A DNA stretch of 64,000 nucleotides from Diabrotica undecimpunctata (Eukaryota > Arthropoda > Insecta > Coleoptera > Chrysomelidae). The stretch spans positions 18,483,235 to 18,547,234 of the forward strand of contig NC_092813.1 in the NCBI RefSeq assembly GCF_040954645.1, given 5' to 3'. The notes under the pieces are model-generated. The model was not told the DNA's origin. It did not search any database and saw only the letters and a program-made list of their open reading frames with translations. This document shows, in pieces, positions 43,430 to 52,752 of the stretch (positions within the stretch are counted from its first letter, which is position 1; the number at the start of each line of letters is the position of its first letter). The position numbers and the translations under genes were made by a program.

Positions 43430-44669
43430 AACGTGGAAAGACGTAGTAATACTAGTAACAGTAAAAATAACAGTATCCGACTACCAAGCTACAGTAAGCA
43501 TAGACGACAATGAAATCCACCTACGAGAGGGAGTAACATGTCCATTCATCAATGGCTATTGCTTCGACTCTACAATAGGCGAAATAACCTGGGAACAATA
43601 CAAAGACAACAGTTGTGAAAGTCATTTGTCACAACTTTATAAAGGGCACGGTGAAAAGATCACTAATAAACAATCCCTAGAAGAGCTGGTAATAGTAGAA
43701 CAAGATAAAAACATATTTGCTCTAACGCTACACAAAAGGGCTATAATATGTAACACAGAGGTATGGCAAACTGAACACCCCCGAATCCTAATAAATTTCC
43801 TTGTAAACAACAAAATAAATCCTAGTATGCCACTCCTTCCTCAAAACGTAGACCTAATGACCTACATCAATAGCAAATTCCTTTACACCGACCAAGTCTA
43901 CCAAAGAGAAATAGAGAATCTATACTTAGACACACTACTGCGTCGATTTCAAACAAAGAGAGAAATTTTAAAAAACAGATTACTAATGGCCCCATCCCTA
44001 CCTAACGCTGTCAGTCAACTCATGCAGAACATGCCAGGGTACACAGGAAGAGTACTAGGAGAAGTACTTTACATAATGCAATGCACACCGAAACCAGTGA
44101 CCATACGAAGAACAAACAAATGTTTCCATGAACTACCGATCTCACTACTAAACCAGTCAAAATTTATGTCACCAGTAACAAGAATAATCCAAGATTACGC
44201 CGAAGAAATAGATTGCAACCATGTAACACCTCCGATGTACTACGTAGAAGAACAATGGATCAGCTTGACACCAGACCCAACCAAGGCAGTCAATCCAACA
44301 GAAATCACAGTAGAAGCAGAATCATTAACAGACATGGTACCACTACAACCATTAGCAGCTGGCGGAATATACACACAACAAGAAAAACAAGACGCACAAA
44401 GGATAGTCACGTTCGGATCAGAAAGAAAAGCAGTAGAGAACATAATCACCAGAAGAAAAGCAGGCCTAGAGACAATAAATCAAGGGTATACATTAACCAA
44501 AATATTTGACGAAAATGAACTAAAAGAGATCGCTCACTCCACCCTCAATAGAATATGGGGATGGTTATCCACATTAGGAAATATCACCAGTAGCCTAATT
44601 GGCATATATTTAATATATAGAACAATTATATATGCTTGTGAAATAATACTGAATGGGTTAAGAATATAA
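43347..44669 (+). pseudogene. env: env, main part with transmembrane segment
   Basis: 440-codon ORF; true Env text begins around 43390 (ENGECYGILYQENGRTWKDV). It continues with VTCPFINGYCFDSTIGEITW EQYKDNSC, a Cys-poor middle, ILYIMQ-type and CTPKPVTIRRTNKCFHELPI Cys pairs, YVEEQWISLTPDPTKAV, and near the end a hydrophobic anchor (ITSSLIGIYLIYRTIIYACE). It stops at TAA 44667. The same frame stays open for another 50 codons (to TGA 44820) with GCSYIIIAGLWTNLTNWVTH and a charged tail. The TAA may therefore be a mutation that removes the cytoplasmic tail. No furin-type RxxR plus fusion peptide of the F-like errantiviral Env was seen. Confidence 0.6.
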
Positions 44670-44822
44670 CAAACAATAGGATGCAGCTACATAATCATAG
44701 CAGGGTTATGGACAAACCTCACCAACTGGGTAACACACCGACATCAAAAATCAAAGAACGAAGAACAAAATATAAACCTGAATACAAGCAATGAGCAACC
44801 AGAATCAGAAGATGAATATTGA

Positions 44823-45430
44823 ACAAAGAGATACAGCAAACGCATACCAGATACCAATTTATCAGAAGTATAACGCGGCAAAGTAAAGCAGTACCAATCA
44901 GAAACGACCAACCAGCGAGAGCAACCCAATGGAGACAGATAACACTTACGGTACGTGAAAATTGGCAAACGGACATTAGAAGCCAAGACGACGCGAGTAA
45001 AGTGCGGAATATCCCCACAGGGATACGCCGATAGTAAACGATCATAAGCAAAACCGCGATTGCCGAGAAACGCGAGTTACATTCGGAAAGAACAGTTTTA
45101 GAATTTAGAATTTTAGAATAAATGACACAATGTAGTCACAAAACACTGTAATAAGTCAAGAATGTTTTCACTTGTAAATTTCAATAAGAATTTAATACAA
45201 AAGTAACTCAACTTGTCATACACATAGGTACAATACGGGGGCAGCACGATACATTCGCTGACCACCGCACAAGAGTCTATAAGAAACAATATAATATAAC
45301 ATAATAATTGGGACTTAATATAAAAGAGGATAGTAGGATATAAGTAATGTAAGATGTAAGTAAAATAATTATTATGGTTTGGAAAAGGAAAAGGCCTCTC
45401 AGCCCATTTCTTTTTTTGCGAAGGGAGTAA
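44823..45430 (+). other. 3' untranslated region of the LTR element with purine tract
   Basis: About 600 bp without an ORF. Purine-rich tracts ggaaaaggaaaagg (45381-45394) and gcgaagggag (45418-45427) precede the 3' LTR; the second, abutting the LTR, is the better candidate polypurine tract. Confidence 0.5.
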
Positions 45431-46537
45431 TGTAATGTAAACATAGCAAGGAAATGAAGAAGGAAAAATTAAGGGGTAATTAGCCTATAAAAGAGTAATA
45501 AATGTTTAAGTAATTATTACATATTCCAAATTGATTAAAGAACAAATAAATTCATAGCTAGTAAGTAACATAGTTAATATATATATTTTTACATTAAACA
45601 AAGATTGGAAGCTCGACCCAGTTTAAATGTATTACACGAGTCTCAAATATCAGGTCACCACGGTTGCTTAAAAGAAAAAATCACGTTTATAAAACATAGA
45701 CCTCCGCTGAAAAATAACACGGGGACTCAGTCAGCAAAAAAAACAATAACTCGACCTTGGTACTACGACTGAAAATTGAGAATACGCTCTCATAAAAAAA
45801 CTGAACAAGCGGGTCAGCGAGGACTAGTGGGAAGGTGGCACTCGAGAGCGCCCCACGCAAGAAGTACCGGAGATCGGACGATACGCAGCCAGTGAGCGCG
45901 CTATTTAACTCGATGGGATAGTGTGACGTAGAAGTGCCGGTATCTGGAGATTCGAAAGTTCGCGATAGCGCGCCGTGCTTCAACTTTGGAGGCGTATTCA
46001 TTAGCTAGAGCCTAAATATGCGAAGGTAACTAAGATCTATATACTAACCCAAGGTATATCTAATAATACGGAATTGTCCGCCTTTTAATTCCTTGCTTTG
46101 TCTCTTCTCGTGACCCTTCGCGCCTGATCGAAACAGTATTGGTCATAACTAATATTTTTTAGTATACAGTCTATTTAATACATTGTAAACTCGAAATTTG
46201 ATTTTTTGTTCTTCCCGGCCGTTACAGGTAGAGACTAGAACAGATACACATTTTCGCTTATGCAGTGCTCCGGCTTCTAACCTAAGCCCATAGCCTCTTA
46301 CTCTTTGCAGGACCTGAGCCCGAAAAGTCCTTAATCCCCTTCCTCCCAAAATCTCCCTACCCTCTTGTAAATCCGCGAGGGCGAAACCAGTCAGTCCAGG
46401 CTAGTGGAACCAGTAAGCCTTGCCCCGCTCGCAGGGATAAGTATCCCTAAGAATTGTAGATACATTGATAAGGATATTGAGACAGGCGTCTTCTACAATG
46501 GTGACAGCATTCATTAGAGTGGTGACACATTATTAGA
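45431..46537 (+). repeat. 3' LTR
   Basis: Starts tgtaatgtaaacatagcaag and ends cattattaga, then TTAC. Longer than the 5' LTR by one net ~75-bp segment (gcgggtcagcgaggactagt ... agtgagcg). The two LTRs are otherwise nearly identical by eye, suggesting a fairly recent insertion despite the broken genes. Confidence 0.9.
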
Positions 46538-46541
46538 TTAC

Positions 46542-47345
46542 CTATATTATTTAAAGCTGCTTCTATAATTATATTGTTTAAGGAGGTAATATTAGAGTTT
46601 ATATCATCACTTGGATGAGAATTTTCAATTTTCTTTTTTATGTCATCTTGACAAGACGACCAGTTTGCAGTTTTTTATTTCCAGGATTGATAGATTGGAA
46701 AATTAGGAGATTGAATTTGATTTAATGATATGCAGATAGGAAAGTGGTCACTGCCATATAACGATTTTAAAGTATTCCATGTGAGAAACGTTGATAAGGA
46801 TTGACTACATAATGATAAATCTGTAGCGAAAAAAGAGCCGTTATAAGAGTTAAATCTGGTAGGTTCTCCTGTATTAAGTAATATTAGATCAGAAGAGTCA
46901 ATGAGATGTTTCATTAGATTACCGTATTTGTCTGGTTTAGAGCTTCCCCATGCAGAATGATGACAATTCGTATCCCCTAAAATGATTTTTGGGTGTGGAA
47001 TTTGATCAAGAAGGTTATTTAGTACTTGTAGGTCTACCTCGTTAGGATGTGGTAAATAAATGTTGCATATATTAATATGTTTTTGGTATGTTATACTCAC
47101 TGCCACAGCTTCGAGATTAGTACTTAGTGTAATTGGCTTAGCTTCTAGGTCTGTACTTACGAAGATAGCTACTCCGCCACTGGCCTGTTGTGCTACTCTG
47201 TTTTTTGGAAAACATTGATAATTTCGAAGATTTATATTAACTTGTTTAAAATGAGTTTCTTGAAGACATAAGATCTTTGGGCATAATTCATTTAATAAGA
47301 GTTTTAACTGTTCCAAAAACTGTTCCTAAAATAAAGGAATTGGAT
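46542..47345 (-). pseudogene. I-like LINE ORF2, endonuclease part
   Basis: Minus-strand reading from ~47345: MEQLKLLLNELCPKILCLQE THFKQVNINLRNYQCF, SGGVAIFVSTDLEAKPIT, HPKIILGDTNCHHSAWGSSK (~46985), NTGEPTRFNSYNGSFFATDL and LYGSDHFPICISLNQIQSP (~46740). QETH, GDxNxHH and SDHFPI are the APE-type endonuclease motifs. The ORF stops at TAA 46675, just past the SDHFPI motif; broken linker text continues to the LTR boundary. Confidence 0.85.
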
Positions 47346-47384
47346 ATGTTAAAATTCTGCCTGAGATAATTATTCATCTGTTTC

Positions 47385-47943
47385 TTCTGTGGAAGAGATA
47401 TTATTGGGTTTTAGTTTCTTTTTTAATCTAGTTATATTATTTTTTAATTTTGAATTGTGGGTATAAGCGTGAACAAAATTAAGGATCTCAATTAGCTCGG
47501 CAGTTTCATTCGAGTAATCTTTTGAAATTATTTCAGGGTGTTTGGCATATATTGTGTTTTCTAGAAAGTCAGATATTTCATTATAGTTTAGGATAAACGG
47601 TGGTGATCTGTTTTCTATTTTCTCTTTAATTGACTCTAGTGAAAGTAAAAGTTCTTCGCGGGAATTTCTGGCTGACTTTTTTGACTTTTTTTTTTGGTTT
47701 GCTTACTACAGGAGAAGTAAATATTTGTGAATCGGTCTGTGGGGTATTTTTGTTAATGTCTGGAGAAGATGAGATGAACCTTTTTAGTTGATTAGGGACG
47801 TTTGTAGTAATTGGGTTTGGTGTTATTTCTACTGGAGTAGGATTTCTGATGTTGTTTGAGGTTGATGATGTTGGAGTTTTTAAGGAAGATGTTTCAATTC
47901 TATTACTTACGGATCCTGTCAGGTTATTTATATCAGTTTCCAT
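47385..47943 (-). pseudogene. I-like LINE ORF1
   Basis: Starts ATG 47943 (METDINNLTGSVSNRIETSS) and runs 105 codons with a Thr/Pro/Asn-rich N-terminus and a basic KPKKKVKKVSQKFPRR. A shift in the poly-T run near 47690 moves it into SARNSREELLLSLESIKEKI, FILNYNEISDFLENTIYAKH PEII and NNISSTEETDE (~47390). About 185 codons in all, short for I-group ORF1, and no zinc knuckle seen. Its last residues match the start of the copy at 4015. Confidence 0.65.
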
Positions 47944-48033
47944 AATTTGTTTTATTTGGTTATTAGAGGATTTTATTGTAATTAATGTGTTTTGAAAAGT
48001 TTATGAGTATACACTTTGGGTATATATGGGTAT

Positions 48034-50812
48034 AATAACAACTTTAAAACCTCAATATTTTGCTTGTGCAGCAAAAAATTTCATAACATCTGAAATATTG
48101 GACATTACTGCTCTCGACGCACAATTTCCACTTATTACTCTTATTATTGTCAAGTGCCGGATTGGTTACAAATATTTTTATATAGTTGTTGTTTATTTAC
48201 CTGATAGGTTAAGTTTGGTAGACTTTGAATATTTTCTCGATTGCTTGGGGCAATTTGATTACTTAAATAATGACTGCATAGTACTAGGCGATTTCAATGT
48301 TTCAAAGTTTATAGATAATGATATGTCTGATTTCAAAACTTCTGTAGTTTTAAGTTTTGCGGGCTCTACTGGCCTTAGACAATTTAACAATGTTGTTAAT
48401 CACTTGGGTAGACTGCTAGATTTGGTCTTATCGCATTTCAGTTGTGAAGTGAAGCATGATGACTCACCTTTGGTCTATGAAGACTCTCATCACCCAGCTC
48501 TTCTAATAACATTTACGGATATATTTGTAAAAGAGCCTAAATTTAGGTATGGTTTGGAGCAATTAACTTACAACTTTAAAACAGCAAATTTTCCTGCTTT
48601 ATATCGAGAACTGTATGAAACGGATTGGAACTCTCTGGATACTTCTAATGACGTTAATGAAACTTTAAATAACTTTTATGATAAGATTTTTTCTGTGTTC
48701 AATAAGTATATTCCAGTTTACAAAAACTTTAGCCATAAATACCCACCCTGGTTCGATGCTGATATCATTCACAACATCAAATTAAAAGCAAAGTTTAGAA
48801 AAAAGTTTAAACGATTCAAAAATCAGTGTGATTTGCTTGAGTTTCAACGGTTAAAACACCTTGTCAAATCAAAAATCAGTTTGGCCTACAATGTATATGT
48901 CGAGAATATCCAAATTGTTTTATCCATCAACCCCAAGAAGTTTTGGTCGTACGTAAATTCAAAAAATAATAGTTCAAGAATTCCTGGTGTGATGAAATAT
49001 AATGACATTACTACGTCCGACCCACAAAATATTGTGAATATGTTTGCAGAATTTTTCAAGAGTGTTTTTCTGTCATCAGATATTAATTTCAAGGCTAACT
49101 CTTCCTCAATTAACGCAGATTACTTAAATTTTTATCCTATTTTAGAGTCTGAGATAATTGTGGCTAGTAAGAAATTGAAAGACAAAATGACATGTGGACC
49201 TGATAATATTCCATCCTTTTTGGTTAAGGATTGCATAGGTGCCTTAACTGTGCCACTATTAAAAATTTTTAATTTATGTCTTCTTAACAAGGAATATCTG
49301 AGTCTCTGGAAGGAGTCAAAAGTGTGCCCAATATTCAAAACTGGTGAAAAGGGTCAGGTAGAAAACTACAGACCAATTTCCATTATTTGCAATCTATCGA
49401 AAGTCTTTGAAACAGTTTTGTATAATCGTATTTACTCACGCACTCGTAATCAGCTGTCTCAATATCAACATGGTTTTGTCTCCAACCGGTCCACTGTGAC
49501 ATACTTATTAATGGTCACACAATATATCTCAGCGGCCCTAGATAATAGAAGTCAAGTTGACGTCATATATACTGACTTTACGAAGGCGTTCGACAGAATT
49601 CACCACGGCGTATTACTTTCTAAATTGTGTCTCTTTGGTCTTTCTGAGGATGCCGTGACTTTTATGAGGTCTTACTTGTCAAATAGAACGCAGTTTGTTG
49701 CTTATAATGGTTACAAATCGGAAAAGTACCTAGCTTCTTCAGGGGTTCCATAAGGTTCTAATCTAGGTCCATTATTGTTCTTGTTATTTATTAACGATCT
49801 GTGTGAATCAATTTCTGCACCATGTTTATGTTATGCCGACGATTTAAAGATTTATTCATTGATAAGTGACCTTAATGATTGTTATTTTTTGCAGAGTGAA
49901 CTGAATCGTGTACATGAATGGTGTAATGCAAATCATTTGAATCTTAATGCCAATAAGTGCAAAGTAGTTAGTTATTCTAGGAAACAGTCTAATGTATACC
50001 ATCCTTATATTATCAATGGCAATGAACTTGAACGTTTAAATAAAATTAAAGACCTTGGAGTTACATTTGATTATAAACTCACCTTTGTTGAACATGTAAA
50101 TCTAAAGGTTAAAAAAGCACTTAAATCTTATAGATTCATAATTAGAAATAGTCGAAATCTTACTAATATTAAGGCAATTAAATTACTTTATTACACTTTT
50201 GTACGCTGTAAACTGGAATATGCCTCTGTCATTTGGTCACCTTTTTATGATGTACATATCCAACTTATAGAGCAGGTGCAACGTAAATTTTTAAAATTTT
50301 TGTCTTTCAAAATTAACGGCATATATCCCAAGAGGGGCATCAGCAATAGTGAGTTGTGTAGCGGTTTGGACGTAGTATCATTAGAATCTAGACGAATTAA
50401 TGCCTCCCTAATATTCCTGTACAAGCTACTACATAATCTCATTGACTGCCCTGATATTCTTCGACAAATAAATTTTAACCTTCCATCTTATCCAGTGAGA
50501 AATTCGATTACGTTCAGAAATACACAAGCTAGAACTAATCTTATGTTAAATTCTCCTCTATTTCTCATGTGTAACTATTATAATTCCTTAAGTGCTTACT
50601 GCGATATATTTCACTGCAGTTAAAGCAGCTTACTAGGATGGCTGAGATCTACCTAGGTGATTGAGTAGTTTCTTTATGTTAAGGTAAAATACTCGAAAAA
50701 TGTGTTATTTAGTTAGTACTTATGAATTATTAATATATCATTTAACTTTAGTATTGTATTTTGTCCTATAAATGGATTCTGTTGGACAATAAACGCTATT
50801 ATTACTATCCAG
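48034..50812 (+). pseudogene. Jockey/CR1-group LINE, one nonsense codon from an open ORF2
   Basis: A single frame of ~860 codons (48035-50623) interrupted only by TAA at 49751. Partial endonuclease (YLPDRLSLVDFEYFL, VLGDFNVSKF ~48290, EDSHHPALLITFT ~48480), linker, RT (CGPDNIPSFLVKDCIGAL; CPIFKTGEKGQVENYRPISI; YQHGFVSNRSTVTYLL; DVIYTDFTKAFDRIHH ~49560; SSGVP-stop-GSNLGPLLFLLF ~49740; CLCYADDLKIYSLISDLNDC ~49830; LNANKCKVVSYSR; KDLGVTFDYKLTFVEH) and a C-terminal thumb to TAA 50621. No RNase H. A 190-bp 3' UTR ends tggacaataaacg then tattattactat. The N-terminal half of the endonuclease is missing, so it is 5'-truncated at the boundary with the I-like LINE. Confidence 0.85.
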
Positions 50813-51190
50813 ATTTAGCCATACAGCTCACACTCCCTCTAAGGGGAAAATTCACTCATCCCAGATACCTACGGTATCAAAAGGATTGAGCTCTAGTGGG
50901 ACTCTTTCCATGTTATCGAGTCCTAGGTGACTTGGTATGTCGGTGTATCATCATTATTATCCAGATTTAGCCATACGGCTCACACTCCCTCTAAGGGGAA
51001 AATTCACTCATCCCAGATACCTACGGTATCAAAAGGATATATTATTATTATTCCAGATTTAGCCATACGGCTCACACTCCCTCTAAGGGGAAAATTCACT
51101 CATCCCAGATACCTACGGTATCAAAAGGATTGAGCTCTGGTGGGACTCTTTCCATCTTATCGAGTCCTAGGTGACTTGGTATGTCGATAT
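50811..51190 (-). repeat. Triplicated 3' end of the R2-like LINE
   Basis: The unit ccagatttagccatacggct ... gataccta-cggtatcaaaagg occurs three times on the plus strand (50811, 50960, 51053). Copies 1 and 3 extend ~60 bp further (ttgagctct-gtgggactctt ... gacttggtatgtcg). Short att/tatt repeats separate them. In minus orientation each ends ggctaaatctgg followed by an (aat)n tail, as for independent 3'-end insertions or tandem duplication. Confidence 0.85.
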
Positions 51191-51967
51191 ATCTCCCAAA
51201 AATTTTCGTACGCATCTGGACGTCGAAAGTAACACAGCTTTCTGCATAATCTTATATAGATGTTTATTTAGACCCAGCTTTTTTATGTTTTCTAGGAGGC
51301 TTTTCGGGATGACTCCAGTGGTAGAAAGAATAATAGGTATCGTCTGGGTACTTTCCATTCTCCATTGTCTCCTGATTTGTATTTCTAGATCTCTGTACTT
51401 GGCGATCTTTTCGTTGTATTTAACACGTAAATTATTGGTGTTGGGTATCGCCACATCAATAAGTGTTGTTTGCCTAGTAATTTTATTAACTAGTATGAGA
51501 TCGGGTCTATTATGGGCCACTGGTTGGTCTGTAAGCACAGTGCGGTCCCAGTATAGCTTGTAGTTGTCATTTTCAAGCATTCTATCAGGGACGTATTGAT
51601 AATAAGGAAGATGGTCGGTTTGGAGAAGTCCCAGTTTGTCAGCTAGTTCTTGGTGGATAATCTTTCCTACTGAGTCATGACGTTCTTTATAATCAGTACC
51701 GACAAATGCCTGGCAGCCACCGGTAAGATGTTGGATGGTTTCTTGGGCTTGGCATCCATATCGGCATTTGTCATTTTGGACTTGAGGATCTTTAACAATA
51801 TATTTCAGGTAATTTTTAGTTGGAATAACCTGATCCTGAATGGCAAGTAGGAAACCCTCAGTCTCGGGAAACATCTTTCCTGATGTCAACCAATAGTTCG
51901 ACGCTGTATTGTCGACATATTCTTGGCTGATCTCATTAAGATGTCGCCCATGCAGAGGTTTACTCAT
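51167..51967 (-). pseudogene. R2-like LINE, C-terminal zinc knuckle and REL endonuclease
   Basis: An intact 266-codon reading that is only the end of a larger ORF: MSKPLHGRHLNEISQEYVDN, ETEGFLLAIQDQVIPTKNYL KYI, a CCHC knuckle CRYGCQAQETIQHLTGGC (C-x3-C-x7-H-x4-C, ~residue 93), YYQYVPDRMLENDNYKLYWD, and a restriction-like endonuclease core RPDLILVNKITRQTTLIDVA IPN (~residue 155), then KYRDLEIQIRRQWRMES and VIPKSLLENIKKLGLNKHLY. The order zinc knuckle then PD-(D/E)xK nuclease downstream of RT defines R2/R4-type elements. The RT is missing: sequence upstream of 51967 is an (att)n repeat. Fragments of the same family lie at 8373-8522. Confidence 0.8.
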
Positions 51968-51975
51968 CCAGGTGC

Positions 51976-52012
51976 CTAATTATTAATATTATTATTATTA
52001 TTGTTATTATGT
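51976..52012. repeat. (att)n microsatellite
   Basis: attattaatattattattat tattgttattat; probably the tail of a retroelement end, like the tails in 50811-51190. Confidence 0.8.
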
Positions 52013-52752
52013 GAAACCGATATGTAATAAAAACATACACACACACACACGCAGTGATCAACCCTGCCCCTAGGAACATGTGTATACCAATGTAAAAATG
52101 GGATCCACATGTCCGAAGATCAAACCGGTCACACTTCGCTAGTCGAAGTGGTACCTATCTGACCCCCAGGCTTTTCCACCACCCCTCCTCATCGTGTGAC
52201 TTACGTGAGGAGGCTTATGATCTGAAATTTACTTAAGATGCCCTGGGTAATAGGACATCCTCGGTTTTTAGTGAATGTGGTTATGCCACCTAACTGTAGG
52301 GGTAGCCACATCTAGGCTTTTCTCCCTATTTACTTTACTGACTCTATTGATTTTACTCTAGCTTTACGTCGGGACTTGAGTCCCTAAAAAAAAGAAAAAA
52401 GAGTGTGTGTTCCGACCATAGAGCCATCAGCCTGAGCTGATGACTCTATGTCCGGAAAAGAGTGTGTGCTCGGTCACTCAGCCGCCGATTTGGCAAAATA
52501 AATTTTGTTCTCCTCGCCGGCTGAGCACCCGAGAGGGGTCCCGCCACCAAGCCCATGTATGCCGCACATGACCTCAGTGCTCGGATTTCGCGAGTAGATC
52601 TTTCATTCGATCTGCCTTAAGGGCCTAGTCCGCGGAGCGGTATATAGAAGGCCTGACGGGCTCCTTCTATGTTTGCTATATAAGGTAAATTTACGTGAAA
52701 CGGTTTAATGAAAAGTATGAATATATCAATATGAATTTACGTTATTTAATCA
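52013..52752. other. GC-richer unassigned block with hairpin
   Basis: Unlike its surroundings this block is GC-rich and has no long ORF. It contains a (ca)n tract (52033-52053) and a strong hairpin at 52410-52457 (ttccg..catagag.catcag, loop cctgag, ctgatg.ctctatg..cggaa) flanked by the direct repeat aaaagagtgtgtg. A palindromic region tcggtcactcagccgccga / tcgccggctgagcacccgag follows. It could be an untranslated region of a LINE (R1/R2 leaders are structured), but I cannot assign it. Confidence 0.4.

Larger units (their letters stand above)
32716..46537 (+). mobile_element. LTR retrovirus-like element (gypsy/errantivirus type), 13.8 kb
   Basis: Two ~1.05-1.1-kb LTRs (32716-33760; 45431-46537) enclose, in order, a primer-binding-like site, gag, protease, RT, RNase H, integrase, two unrecognised ORFs and env. 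The 4-bp target repeat TTAC flanks it (32712-32715; 46538-46541) and the host LINE reads through once it is discounted. Gene order and YLDD RT place it in the gypsy group with an envelope, i.e. errantivirus-like. The length is about twice that of typical errantiviruses because of long LTRs, a large pol linker, the extra ORFs and ~1.1 kb before env. Frameshifts, stops and an integrase deletion make this copy defective. Confidence 0.9.
29797..48033 (-). mobile_element. I-like LINE, split by the LTR retroelement
   Basis: Minus-strand LINE with ORF1, ORF2 (endonuclease, RT, RNase H) and a poly-A-type tail (29797-29809 as poly-T). The 11-bp sequence aataacaactt flanks it on both sides (29786-29796 and 48034-48044). 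The LTR element at 32716-46537 lies inside ORF2: LINE text stops at gtttgttttac (32715) and resumes at ttacctatattattt (46538). Excluding that, the LINE is about 4.4 kb, close to full length for this type. Clade assigned from the RNase H domain and gene order; Nimb or another I-group clade is possible. Confidence 0.75.

Noticed and set aside
44719..45051. 110-codon minus-strand ORF
   Set aside because: Antisense of the Env tail/3' UTR of the LTR element, no motif.
50811..51190. Spaced repeats as a CRISPR array
   Set aside because: Units of 80-150 bp with microsatellite spacers in a eukaryotic TE context; they are LINE 3' ends.
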